Of a DNA stretch of 64,000 nt, positions 33,954 through 41,389 are shown piece by piece (position 1 is the stretch's first letter; every line of letters starts with the position of its first letter). This DNA comes from Neoroseomonas soli (GTDB lineage: Bacteria > Pseudomonadota > Alphaproteobacteria > Acetobacterales > Acetobacteraceae): contig NZ_JAAEDM010000015.1 of NCBI RefSeq assembly GCF_018129065.1, forward strand, positions 17,898-81,897. Direction: 5' to 3'. The notes under the pieces were generated by a model. It made no database searches, was not told where the DNA came from, and worked only from the letters and a program-made list of their open reading frames with translations. Both the position numbers and the translations under genes were made by a program.

Positions 33954-35228
33954 TTATTGCGAGGGGCAATTGCGCAGCAGCAGTTGCTGAGCTTCAGCTA
34001 GTTCTGGTGCTGCAAGTTCGATGTGGGGAAGCGATCTGGAGATAAAGCCGGGGAGTTCGAAAGATAGGTCCATTTTTTCGCCTGCAGCGAGGGCTCTTGC
34101 GACAGGCGCCGGGAGGCTGACCTCAACCTCGACTTGAGAGCCGTTCCATCGAAACCCGCGCGTCTGAGCCGGCCAGCGTTGAGGTCGCGGGGCGGGATAC
34201 GGTTCGCTCCAGATCGCGCCGCCGTAGTTGGATGCGAGGACACGATTTACGTCAGCGGCAGTTCCGCCCCGCGCCAGGTAGCGAAGGTCAGAATTGATCA
34301 AGAGCCGTGCCCTCAACCCGGCCGGATTGCGGTGATCGCACGCGATCTCCGCCACGACGGCTGTCTGGTTAACGATGATCCTGGTTCGGAGGGCAAGTCC
34401 GCCAGCGGAAGGGGTCATGGTCCACGGCGGCGCTGACGCTGGGTCGTTCGCCAGACCGATGCCAAAGGCCTCAGCTCTGGTGAGGGCACGGACAGTGTCA
34501 GGGCTGGTCCGGGCCGCTAAATCAAGAAGTCGGGCGTGAACGCCCATTACCGCGAGATACTCGACGAGTCGGCCGCTGATTTGTTGGGCATCGGACAAGC
34601 CGCGGTCGTAGGTGTCCGCATCTCGCTGTGGACCGCCCCGTCCGGCGCTTGATCCCGGCGTGCCAGGCGACCGGTAGAATTGGTGCACGCCGAGGATCTG
34701 TCGGCTGTAGTCGCTCACGACCCACTGCGGTGATCGGGGAGGGACGCCGCCGACGGGATCGTAATAGCGCCGCACACCACCGGCGAAAGCGAAAACGCAC
34801 GCGGACATGCATTCGGCGCCCTGGGCGAAGGCGAACGGGGCACCGTTGGGATCGGTCAGGCGTACAACGTGGCCTACGACGGTATTGACCGCGTTGGCTC
34901 GGAACTGGCGACCGAGTTCCATGCCGCCGGTGAGCGAGCCACCAGGGCTGTGCAGATACACTGTCACGCCGCTGTAGTTCTGAGGGTTGTCGCTCACAAA
35001 TCGGCGGAAATCGGCGGGCGTTTCAGAGGTGATCCGCCCCACGGCGGAGACGAAACTGCAATTCGCACAGTTTCCCCCATTGTGCGCCCATGCGAAGCGC
35101 ATTGGTGTTGATGGTGCGGGTGTTGCTGGCGGGTCTGTCTGGGCGGTAGCAGGCAGCACGGTCACCGCCAAAAGGAGAACGGCCGCAACGATACTGCGTG
35201 GCAGGGAGAGCCGCGCGGGTAAGGGCAT
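33954..35228 (-). CDS. Exported ClpP/crotonase-fold serine protease-like protein
   Basis: A 424-aa protein with a signal peptide (basic start, hydrophobic 12-27, ending PATAQ at about 30). The region 85-190 has the ClpP-like pattern: VTVYLHSPGGSLTGGMELG, then a Ser in ECMSACVFAF (S142) and a His in LGVHQFY (H182), matching the nucleophile and base of ClpP. Four Cys around the start of the mature part and beside the Ser could form disulfides. The C-terminal half (about 250-424) is beta-rich and of unknown role. This is like COG3904-type predicted periplasmic proteins. Protease activity is inferred. It is a lone minus-strand gene in the element. Confidence 0.65.
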   Translation of the reverse strand: MPLPARLSLPRSIVAAVLLLAVTVLPATAQTDPPATPAPSTPMRFAWAHNGGNCANCSFVSAVGRITSETPADFRRFVSDNPQNYSGVTVYLHSPGGSLTGGMELGRQFRANAVNTVVGHVVRLTDPNGAPFAFAQGAECMSACVFAFAGGVRRYYDPVGGVPPRSPQWVVSDYSRQILGVHQFYRSPGTPGSSAGRGGPQRDADTYDRGLSDAQQISGRLVEYLAVMGVHARLLDLAARTSPDTVRALTRAEAFGIGLANDPASAPPWTMTPSAGGLALRTRIIVNQTAVVAEIACDHRNPAGLRARLLINSDLRYLARGGTAADVNRVLASNYGGAIWSEPYPAPRPQRWPAQTRGFRWNGSQVEVEVSLPAPVARALAAGEKMDLSFELPGFISRSLPHIELAAPELAEAQQLLLRNCPSQ

Positions 35229-35742
35229 TTCACTCTCTCTTAGGCGATCGATGCACGGAGGTAGATAAAGAACTCCGTAGCGCGCAAGCCCAATCGCAGT
35301 CCTCTCAGCCTTTGCGACGGCCAGCTCGCAATTGCGGCTGACCCGCGCAAGGCTCCCGACGGGTGAAGCGCGAGGAAGCGGAGTGTCGGCCTGCGGACGG
35401 GAAACGGCGCGAGGCGCTGCGAGTTCGGCCGAGGCGCAACGGACAAGCGCGATCGCCCCCCCGCGTGAGTGCTGACGCCGAGCCTACGCAGCCCACCGCG
35501 CAGGACAGCCCATGGACCGCGCCGGCTACCTCGCCGCCTCGCGCATGCGGCGCGCCGTCTGGACGTGTAGCGACGCCTCGCCCCGTCCCTGATCCAGCGA
35601 CCGGTTGCAGCCCCATGGACCGGGCCATCCCTTGGGACAGAGGGGGGGATGGGACAGCCGGCGGGTATGCGCCAAACCGGACGCTGGGACCGGATTTTCC
35701 TTGCCCGCGAGATTCCCATTTGCGGGGGCCGCGGGCCTTCGA
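35229..35742. other. Long gap, no gene supported
   Basis: About 510 bases between the starts and stops of two minus-strand genes. Long open frames cross it on both strands but show the Arg/Pro/Ala composition of GC-rich shadows, and none has a recognisable motif. The part near 35229 should hold the promoter of the exported ClpP-like gene. Confidence 0.4.
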
Positions 35743-36210
35743 TCATCGGCCCTCGGTGATCGCAGCGGCTTGGCGGCGAGTGCGGTATCGCTTCGGCGCG
35801 ACCGACAAAGCGCGCGGCAGCGACCAGCCGATGCGGAGGCGGCCCCACACGACGGAAGGATGCAGGCCGGCGGCGAGCGCTGCCTCGCGGATCGCGCCGG
35901 GGGGGCGACCGGAGGGGCGCTTGCCCATGGCGAGCGCGTCGGCGCGGGAAATGCCCCGCGCCATGCGGGCGCGGATGGTGCTTTCGACCAAGCCGGCCGC
36001 GGCGAGCGCCTCCGCGCGCGATGCAAAGACGCGATCTCCGACCTTCACCGGCCTCTCGGGCGAGATCGGCGGCGTGCTGACTGCATGCTCGGGAGTCCAG
36101 CCGCGATGGACGCGGCCCGCGGCGGTGGCGCCGTCGATCCCGGCCGCGCGGGCAGCGGCGTTCAGTGAGCGATGCTCCGGCGGATGCGGAAGGCGAATGC
36201 GCTTCGTCAT
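35743..36210 (-). CDS. Protein with three helix-turn-helix-like repeats
   Basis: A 155-aa protein composed of three related segments: SLNAAARAAGIDGATAAGRV...GWTPEHAV (about 14-45), SRAEALAAAGLVESTIRARM...GISRADAL (about 63-96), and AIREAALAAGLHPSVVWGRL...GWSLPRAL (about 108-138). Each has the form A-A-x-A-G-(h)-x(4)-V/I-x-x-R-h-x-x-G-h-s-x-x-x-A, like the modular DNA-binding repeats found with homing nucleases and in phage regulators. The start at 36210 (MTKRIRL) is chosen because the upstream extension is unlike it. DNA binding is inferred. Confidence 0.6.
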   Translation of the reverse strand: MTKRIRLPHPPEHRSLNAAARAAGIDGATAAGRVHRGWTPEHAVSTPPISPERPVKVGDRVFASRAEALAAAGLVESTIRARMARGISRADALAMGKRPSGRPPGAIREAALAAGLHPSVVWGRLRIGWSLPRALSVAPKRYRTRRQAAAITEGR

Positions 36211-36304
36211 GGCGCCGATGATGCCACCGGCCGCACGGCGCTGCGACCGCGGCATGGAAGCCGAAAGGATTCCTTCGCCGCGCTTCCGCGCATATGGTCG
36301 CGCC

Positions 36305-36970
36305 GTGAGCCAACATGCCGCCGCGCCCCGCGATCATGCCGAAGCCGCGCCGCCCCGGCGGATGCGCGCGGGCGCCGATGGGCCGGTCAATTTCGGCAAG
36401 GATGCGCTTCGGTTGTTCGACCAGGCCGACCAACTCGCGGCCATGATCCACCAGCGCAAGCGTCGGGACTTCCAATCCTGGCTGCTGATCGGCAAAGCCC
36501 TCGCGTCCGCAAAGGCGCAACTGGCCGCGCATCATGGAACATCGCTCACGCACCTTGGCCGGCCGTGGACCGTATGGCTCGACCGGCGTCCGGGCCTTCG
36601 TGCCATCAGCGAGTCCGACCGATCATCGGCGTGCTGGTTGTGGGCGAACCATGAGGACGTGATTGCGTGGCGCGACGCGCTGCCCGAGGCGACCCGCGAG
36701 AAGTTGGTGCACCCGGCGACGAACCGGCAGGCGTGGAATCGGCACGTCCGAATGTTGGTGGCGTCGCCGCTGGCAAAGCCGCCGCAGCCGAAACCGGACC
36801 TTCGGTGTCACGTCACGCGGCTTGAGAAGATCGTGGTCGATCTATCGAGCAGGCACGCTGCGCTTGAAGGCGAGGTCGCCGCGCTGCGGGAGACGGTGAG
36901 AAGCCTCGAAGCCGTCGCGGTCGGGGCGATGAAGCCGAAGGGGAACGGCGTTGCGGCCAGGGCGGCGTGA
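36305..36970 (+). CDS. Hypothetical protein with C-terminal coiled coil
   Basis: A 221-aa protein divergent from the repeat protein. The middle (VNFGKDALRLFDQADQLAAMIHQRKRRDFQSWLLIGKALASAKAQL) is helical and the C-terminus (LEKIVVDLSSRHAALEGEVAALRETVRSLE) is a heptad-patterned coiled coil, suggesting an oligomer. The GTG at 36305 is the assumed start; ATG at 36362 is equally possible. There is no known family. Confidence 0.55.
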   Translation: MSQHAAAPRDHAEAAPPRRMRAGADGPVNFGKDALRLFDQADQLAAMIHQRKRRDFQSWLLIGKALASAKAQLAAHHGTSLTHLGRPWTVWLDRRPGLRAISESDRSSACWLWANHEDVIAWRDALPEATREKLVHPATNRQAWNRHVRMLVASPLAKPPQPKPDLRCHVTRLEKIVVDLSSRHAALEGEVAALRETVRSLEAVAVGAMKPKGNGVAARAA

Positions 36971-37127
36971 GCGCGAGGCGGCGCATGAGGCGCTGGTTCG
37001 TCAGGTAGCCGAGCAACGGCGCCGGGCGGATGAAGCCGAGCGCCGCGAGAAGCAGGCGCGGGATGAAGCCGCGCGGATGAAGGCGGCGGCGGCCAGGGCG
37101 TTGGACGCGCTGCGGGCGAGGGGCTGA
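36951..37127 (+). CDS. Possible small coiled-coil protein (TTG start)
   Basis: A frame shifted by +1 from the preceding gene encodes a charged helix (EREAAHEALVRQVAEQRRRA..., 58 aa) with heptad spacing and good codon use. The only start codon is TTG at 36951, inside the preceding gene, or a frameshift from it. It overlaps the 3' part of the minus-strand ORF at 37001, so one of the two is probably not translated here. Confidence 0.35.
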   Translation: MRPGRREREAAHEALVRQVAEQRRRADEAERREKQARDEAARMKAAAARALDALRARG

Positions 37128-37525
37128 ACTTCATCGAGGCTGATGGTGCCGGCCATCACCTGTTCCGCCGTGCCACGCGCCCAGCGCAGGACGGCGCGGG
37201 CCTGTTGCAAAAGGCGCGGCGTAAAATGCGAAGCGGCTTCGCCTTTTGCGGCCTCGTCCTTGTTCCCTCGCCCGCGCTTGGCCTCGGGGAAGTGCATCGC
37301 CAGGGCCATCGCGAGTTGGCCTTTCGACATGTGGCGGCGCGCCGTGTTCTTGCTGACGATCAGCGCGACGATGGCGGCCTCGGCGGTGCCGCGCGACCAA
37401 CGCAGGACGGCGCGGGCGCGGGAGAGGCGTTCCGCCGACACGCCTTGATGTTTGGCCGCCAAAGAACCGCTGGAACCCTTGCGCTTGAGCGTGGCCGCGG
37501 CGGGATAGTGCATCGCCAGGGCCAT
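37001..37525 (-). CDS. Truncated ParB-like/phage regulator fragment with an internal duplication
   Basis: The 174-aa frame contains two copies of a 72-residue unit: first MALAMHYPAAATLKRKG...SRARAVLRWSRGTAE, then KGQLAMALAMHFPEAKRGRG...QQARAVLRWARGTAE. The pattern TKGQ-AMALAM-YPE...A-VL...VM-G--SLDEA is that of ParB-related proteins of phages and islands downstream of the nuclease domain. The catalytic N-terminal ParB domain is missing: a TGA lies four codons before the first Met. The last 45 residues are unlike the family and overlap a plus-strand frame. It is probably a broken gene. Confidence 0.45.
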   Translation of the reverse strand: MALAMHYPAAATLKRKGSSGSLAAKHQGVSAERLSRARAVLRWSRGTAEAAIVALIVSKNTARRHMSKGQLAMALAMHFPEAKRGRGNKDEAAKGEAASHFTPRLLQQARAVLRWARGTAEQVMAGTISLDEVQPLARSASNALAAAAFIRAASSRACFSRRSASSARRRCSAT

Positions 37526-37537
37526 GGCCTGATGAGA

Positions 37538-37822
37538 TCAGCGCGACACCCATTGCGGCGCATCGCGCAGGTCCGGCCGGGCATCGGGACCAAGCGCCAC
37601 GCCGCCAGCATCGAGCGCGGCCAGCACGGCTTCGAGGTCGCGCACCGGCAGCCCGCCATGGTTTGCTTCCAACCGGGCGATGGCCTCGCGGCTGACGCCT
37701 GACCGCGCGGCGAGTTCGGCTTGCGTGAGGTCGAGCAGCGAGCGTCCCTCGCGCACGAGGTCGGCGAAGCGGAGGCGACCGAGAGCGACGCGCGGCATGG
37801 GCGGCTGCATGACGTGGAGCAT
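37538..37822 (-). CDS. XRE-family helix-turn-helix regulator
   Basis: A 94-aa regulator with a Cro/C1-type domain at about 12-66 (FADLVREGRSLLDLTQAELAARSGVSREAIARLEAN). The rest is a short tail. The start at 37822 is the first Met before the domain; Met5 and Met9 are alternatives. It is divergent, over 62 bases, from the HExxH protein gene that heads a six-gene coupled operon, so it probably represses that operon and itself. Confidence 0.8.
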   Translation of the reverse strand: MLHVMQPPMPRVALGRLRFADLVREGRSLLDLTQAELAARSGVSREAIARLEANHGGLPVRDLEAVLAALDAGGVALGPDARPDLRDAPQWVSR

Positions 37823-37884
37823 ACCGCGGTCATCACGCGAACAACATCGCGAGGCGACGCGCCGCGCGGGTCTATCCCGGTCGC

Positions 37885-38661
37885 ATGGACGCCCCGAACG
37901 CTGCTGCTGAAACCGCGCCGCCGCTTGTCGCCACCTTCGGCGCCAACTGCCGGATTCCGCCGCCGCCGGAACTGCTCGACGCGGACACGCGCCAGATGAT
38001 CGAGGCGCAGGATCGCATCCTGATGGGCGTGATGCGCGACGTTCTCGGCGTCGCCCAGATCCCGATGCCCGGCCCGGTCCATCGCGCCCGCGTCTGCCCG
38101 CCCGGCTGGTGGGGCAGTAGCGCGATCTTCGGGTCTTGCTCGCCATTCGGCCGCGTCGTGATGATGGCCGCGGGCGCCGAGGGCATGGCGTTGGATCACG
38201 TCGCCGGCCCCGGATCTGACTTCCGCATCCGTGGCCTGTCGCCGGAGGTGTGGGCGGTCATCGCGGGGCATGAAGCCTGCCACGCTGCTCATTGGGCCAG
38301 CCTCGGCCCCGGCGCGGCGGCGGCGCTGGCGACGGACCCGGATCGCCGGCCGGGCGAAGAGCCGGCGGGCTTCGGCGCGTTTGTGCGGGAGTTGCACCAC
38401 CGATGGACGGGGCGGGCGCTGCCGGGCGGCTACGATCCGCTCCGCTGGCCGCAAGACGCGCCGGGCCTCGGTGTATGGACCGCGCTCGTTGCATGCGCTG
38501 TCTCGGCGGTCGCCATCCCGCCCCCGTTGGGTCGGCAGCCCAGCGAGGAGGAATGGATGCGGGCGTGGCGACGGGAGGCGTCCATCAACTGCTGGGAAGA
38601 CGATCAGATGCGCGCGGCCGCCGCCGCATGGCGCGCCGAGCAGGGGCGGGCCGTCGCATGA
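37885..38661 (+). CDS. Hypothetical HExxH metalloprotease-like protein
   Basis: A 258-aa protein with AVIAGHEACHAAHWASLG, a HExxH motif (HEACH) in a predicted helix, followed 40-60 residues later by FGAFVRELHHRW. The N-terminal part has several Pro and Cys residues, and the C-terminal part is Trp-rich and helical. It heads the coupled operon and faces the XRE regulator, an arrangement that recalls, but is not the same family as, the ImmA/ImmR metalloprotease-repressor pair. Proteolysis is inferred from the motif only. Confidence 0.55.
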   Translation: MDAPNAAAETAPPLVATFGANCRIPPPPELLDADTRQMIEAQDRILMGVMRDVLGVAQIPMPGPVHRARVCPPGWWGSSAIFGSCSPFGRVVMMAAGAEGMALDHVAGPGSDFRIRGLSPEVWAVIAGHEACHAAHWASLGPGAAAALATDPDRRPGEEPAGFGAFVRELHHRWTGRALPGGYDPLRWPQDAPGLGVWTALVACAVSAVAIPPPLGRQPSEEEWMRAWRREASINCWEDDQMRAAAAAWRAEQGRAVA

Positions 38662-39248
38662 GCAACGCAGCCGCCGCGCCGCCGACCCTCGGTGAACTGG
38701 ACGTCCTGCTCGATGAGGTCGGCGATTGGGCCGCGCTGGAATGGGGCATGGACCGGCCGCTGCTGCCGCGTGAGGCCGAGGCGATCCTTCGCCGGCACGA
38801 AGCGGACCCGGCCAGCACCCGGCCCGGCCAAAGCCGTGAGACCCTTTCCGCGGCCGAGCGGCAACTTCGCCTTCAAGCCGACGCCTTCGCCGCCTGCGCC
38901 GCCGCGCTTCGGGCGGGCGATGCCGCCGCCGTGCCTGCGGGAAACCCCAATGGCAGCGGCCATGCCGAGGTCCGCGAATTGCTGGTCGATGCGGCGGAAC
39001 TGCTCCCGCTGCTGACGGGCGACGCGACGGCGGCCGGGATCATCGAGCGCGAGCATGAAGCCCTGGCCGACGCCTTCGCCGCGGCGTCCGTCCGGTGCCT
39101 GGGGATCGCGCGCCACCTTCAGGGCGAGCGTCATCGCATCCACGCCGCGGACTATCGGCGCGTGCTGGTCGACGGGTTGCAGGAAGACGCGGGCGAGGCG
39201 CGGCGGCGGCGGGGCGCGGGCAAGGCCGACAAAGGGGCATCCGCATGA
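38658..39248 (+). CDS. Hypothetical helical protein (196 aa)
   Basis: An Ala/Arg-rich, mainly helical protein (LGELDVLLDEVGDWAALEWG at the start, later EVRELLVDAAELLPLLTGDATAAGIIEREHE). There is no recognised domain. It is second in the coupled operon, with ATGA overlaps on both sides. Confidence 0.55.
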   Translation: MSNAAAAPPTLGELDVLLDEVGDWAALEWGMDRPLLPREAEAILRRHEADPASTRPGQSRETLSAAERQLRLQADAFAACAAALRAGDAAAVPAGNPNGSGHAEVRELLVDAAELLPLLTGDATAAGIIEREHEALADAFAAASVRCLGIARHLQGERHRIHAADYRRVLVDGLQEDAGEARRRRGAGKADKGASA

Positions 39249-39559
39249 GCCAGGATATCGAGCAGTTGGTGATCGCCACGGGAATGCTGGTCCGCGAGAC
39301 GAAGCAGCAATTGCGCGGCGAGAGCGAGGCGCTTCTGCAAGCGGTCGGCGCGCTGGCACGCGAGGAACGCAAGCGCGTTGATCGTGCAATCTCCGGGGTC
39401 GCGGCCGTTGTCGCGGCTGGCACGGCGAACGCCGCCGCGCTGGTCGCCCCGGCCGCCACCGCCGCGGAGGCCCGCCGCGATGTTCTTCTCCGGCGCAGGA
39501 CGGACACCATGGCGACACTCCTGCACTGGCTGGAACGGTGCGTCGATGATGACGGCTGA
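39245..39559 (+). CDS. Hypothetical helical protein (104 aa)
   Basis: A small protein with an amphipathic helix (LVRETKQQLRGESEALLQAVGALAREERKRV) followed by a hydrophobic Ala/Val-rich segment (about 48-72, SGVAAVVAAGTANAAALVAP) that could enter a membrane. It is third in the coupled operon; it overlaps the next gene by 14 bases. The function is unknown. Confidence 0.5.
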   Translation: MSQDIEQLVIATGMLVRETKQQLRGESEALLQAVGALAREERKRVDRAISGVAAVVAAGTANAAALVAPAATAAEARRDVLLRRRTDTMATLLHWLERCVDDDG

Positions 39560-39995
39560 TCCCGCCGACCTCGCCGGCCTTGCGCCCATCCCGCCCGGCG
39601 ATTGCGAACGGTGGTCGCCCGCGGCGCTGGCCGAGGCGGCCTTCATCGCCGAAGCCCTGGGCCTGGACCTCGATGCCGTGGTCGGCGCCACCACGGTTCC
39701 GGCCGGCGGCCTGGACTCCCTGACGCTGCACACGATCGGCGCATTGATCGGGCTGCATCGCGCCCTGGTCGTGGTCCTGGGCGCCGAGCAGGGGCGCGAG
39801 TGGCTTCATCGGCGGAATTCCGGGATCGCCTTCGGGGGAGACGCGCCGGCTGCGATCATGCAGCGGGACGGCCGGCGCGGATTGCTGGCGACGCGCGCTG
39901 TCCTCGATGCGATGCGGGGCGGCACCTTCCCGGCGATGGAAGTGGGCGAGCCTACGCCGGTTCGGCTGGCGCCGGTTCGGCTGGTGATCGCATGA
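39546..39995 (+). CDS. MbcA/ParS/Xre-type antitoxin domain protein (DUF2384-like)
   Basis: A 149-aa protein whose C-terminal half has the form of the toxin-binding MbcA/ParS/Xre domain: LTLHTIGALIGLHRALVVVLGAEQGREWLHRRNSGIAFGGDAPAAIM followed by GLLATRAVLDAMRGGTF. In known systems this domain belongs to the antitoxin of a RES- or ParT-type NAD-directed toxin encoded next to it. The N-terminus lacks a clear HTH. ATG 39546 or 39549 may start it. The next gene, in the toxin position, does not look like a RES domain. Confidence 0.62.
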   Translation: MMTADPADLAGLAPIPPGDCERWSPAALAEAAFIAEALGLDLDAVVGATTVPAGGLDSLTLHTIGALIGLHRALVVVLGAEQGREWLHRRNSGIAFGGDAPAAIMQRDGRRGLLATRAVLDAMRGGTFPAMEVGEPTPVRLAPVRLVIA

Positions 39996-40690
39996 GCGCC
40001 GTCGCCGCCAGCGCCGTCGATCTCGCCCTCCCTCTCGCGGCGCCGGTGGTACGTTCCATCACCCACCCGCTGGTGGACTGGTCGGGCGTGGCCTACCGAT
40101 TGGTCGCGGTGCCGGCCGTCGCGAGCCGGGCCAGATCGGTGCCGCAGGCGATCGTGGCTCTGGCCGCCATGTCCTCGCCCCGCGCGCGCCTCGGCCTGAC
40201 GGAAACGCCACACGGCCATGCGCGGATTGTCGAGGCCGCCATGGCCGCCGTCGCCTTCATCCCCGGCCTGCCCTGGGTGGCCGATGGCGTCGCGGCCTGG
40301 ATTGCCTTTGCCAATCCGGGGGACGCCCTGGCCGCGACCGCCGCCGGGCTTCATGCGCAGGTTCTCGCCGCCGGCATGGCCGAGATTCGGGGCCTATGGC
40401 GCGTGCAGCCGGCCGATGTGCGAGGCCGCTTCCTCGATGCCAGGGAGGCGCGCGACCGTCCGGCCTTGCTCGCCGGCCCCGAGGCCGCGCCCCTATCGCG
40501 CCGGATGGGAGGCCGCATTGCGGCCGCCGGCCGGCTCGATGGCGTCCTGGCGGCTGACGGCCGGATCGTGGTCTTTCGCGCCGCCGCGGTCAGGGTTCAC
40601 CCGCTCGGCGCGGCCTACGACCTGGTGGTCGCTCGCGGCGGCGAGGCGACGGCGCGGCGGATAATCATGGGCAAGGAGAGCGAGACATGA
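39992..40690 (+). CDS. Unknown protein in the toxin position after the MbcA-like gene
   Basis: A 232-aa protein, ATGA-coupled to the MbcA/ParS-like gene. The N-terminus (DWSGVAYRLVAVP) resembles the first strand of RES toxins, but the R, E and S residues of the RES site are not found in order. The middle is Ala-rich and hydrophobic (FIPGLPWVADGVAAWIAFANPGDALAAT). The C-terminus has strands GRIVVFRAAAVRVHPLGAAYDLVVA. It may be a distant or unrelated partner of the putative antitoxin. No known family can be claimed. Confidence 0.5.
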   Translation: MSAVAASAVDLALPLAAPVVRSITHPLVDWSGVAYRLVAVPAVASRARSVPQAIVALAAMSSPRARLGLTETPHGHARIVEAAMAAVAFIPGLPWVADGVAAWIAFANPGDALAATAAGLHAQVLAAGMAEIRGLWRVQPADVRGRFLDAREARDRPALLAGPEAAPLSRRMGGRIAAAGRLDGVLAADGRIVVFRAAAVRVHPLGAAYDLVVARGGEATARRIIMGKESET

Positions 40691-41100
40691 ATGGCGAAGT
40701 CGAAGGGCTGCGGCGTCATAGCCGGGAGCAGGCGGCCCACGCGGGCCAGCGGGCGCGAGATTGGGCGGCGCGGCAGGTCGAGGCCGAGCGCGGCCCCGTC
40801 CGGTTCGTCCTGCCGCCCGGCGCGAATGCGGCGCAGGCGGCGGCGTGGCAGCGCGCTGCGGACGAGATCGCGAGCCGCGAGCGTCAGAGCAAGGTCGCCC
40901 GCGGGTGGGAGCGCATCCCGCAGCGGAACGCGCCGCCGGGCTGCATCCCGGTCTGCGCACTGTTCGGCAGCAAGACGGTCATCCTGGTCGTGGATCGCGC
41001 CGGCCGGCTGTGCCTGTCCGAAGGCGGGAAGGCCGGGTCGGTCATCACTGTTAGCGAGGCCGCAGCCATCGCCCGGGGGCTGATCGCCGCCGGTCGCTGA
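40687..41100 (+). CDS. Hypothetical protein (137 aa), last of the coupled operon
   Basis: A small protein: a charged helical start (LRRHSREQAAHAGQRARDWAARQVEAERG), then a strand-rich half (PGCIPVCALFGSKTVILVVDRAGRLCLSEGGKAGSVITVSEAAAIARGLI). There is no known family. Its ATG overlaps the stop of the preceding gene. Confidence 0.5.
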   Translation: MNGEVEGLRRHSREQAAHAGQRARDWAARQVEAERGPVRFVLPPGANAAQAAAWQRAADEIASRERQSKVARGWERIPQRNAPPGCIPVCALFGSKTVILVVDRAGRLCLSEGGKAGSVITVSEAAAIARGLIAAGR

Positions 41101-41389
41101 CGGCCGCGCTGCCTCGTCCTGCAGGGCCGTCCCGTTTACTAGGAAGGTCGCTACCTTCGGCGATCCTCGGTCGCATCGCCCGCAAGGCCAGGATCGCCCG
41201 CCAGCCGGCTTGATGCTCGCGCATATCATGCAGCGCGTGCATCTGGAACATCGCCATGTCACGCCAACGGATTGATCGGGCGCCACGCATTCGCCGCGGC
41301 GCTGGTGCTAGGAGACGTAGGGATTGGGGAGCGGTGGAACCGCCGCCTGTCACCTTACTCCCACCCGGCGCGATGGAGGCGCCGACACG
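41101..41389. other. Gap with a small hairpin, no gene supported
   Basis: About 290 bases. GAAGGT-CGCT-ACCTTC (41143-41158) forms a 6-bp stem with a 4-base loop 42 bases after the operon end, and may be a weak terminator. The end of the gap holds the leader shared with the gene at 32716. Confidence 0.35.

Noticed and set aside
35363..36304. Long plus-strand frame upstream of the coiled-coil protein at 36305
   Set aside because: The 314-residue extension is Arg/Pro-rich, lacks motifs and is antisense to the three-repeat protein, which looks real.
37538..38661. ImmA/ImmR-type metalloprotease-repressor pair
   Set aside because: The layout (XRE plus divergent HExxH protein) is suggestive, but the sequence around HEACH does not match the ImmA consensus, and ImmA and ImmR usually lie in one direction.
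39992..40690. RES-domain toxin assignment for the gene after the MbcA/ParS-like antitoxin
   Set aside because: Only the first strand looks RES-like. The ordered Arg, Glu and Ser residues of the RES site are not found, so I left it as unknown.
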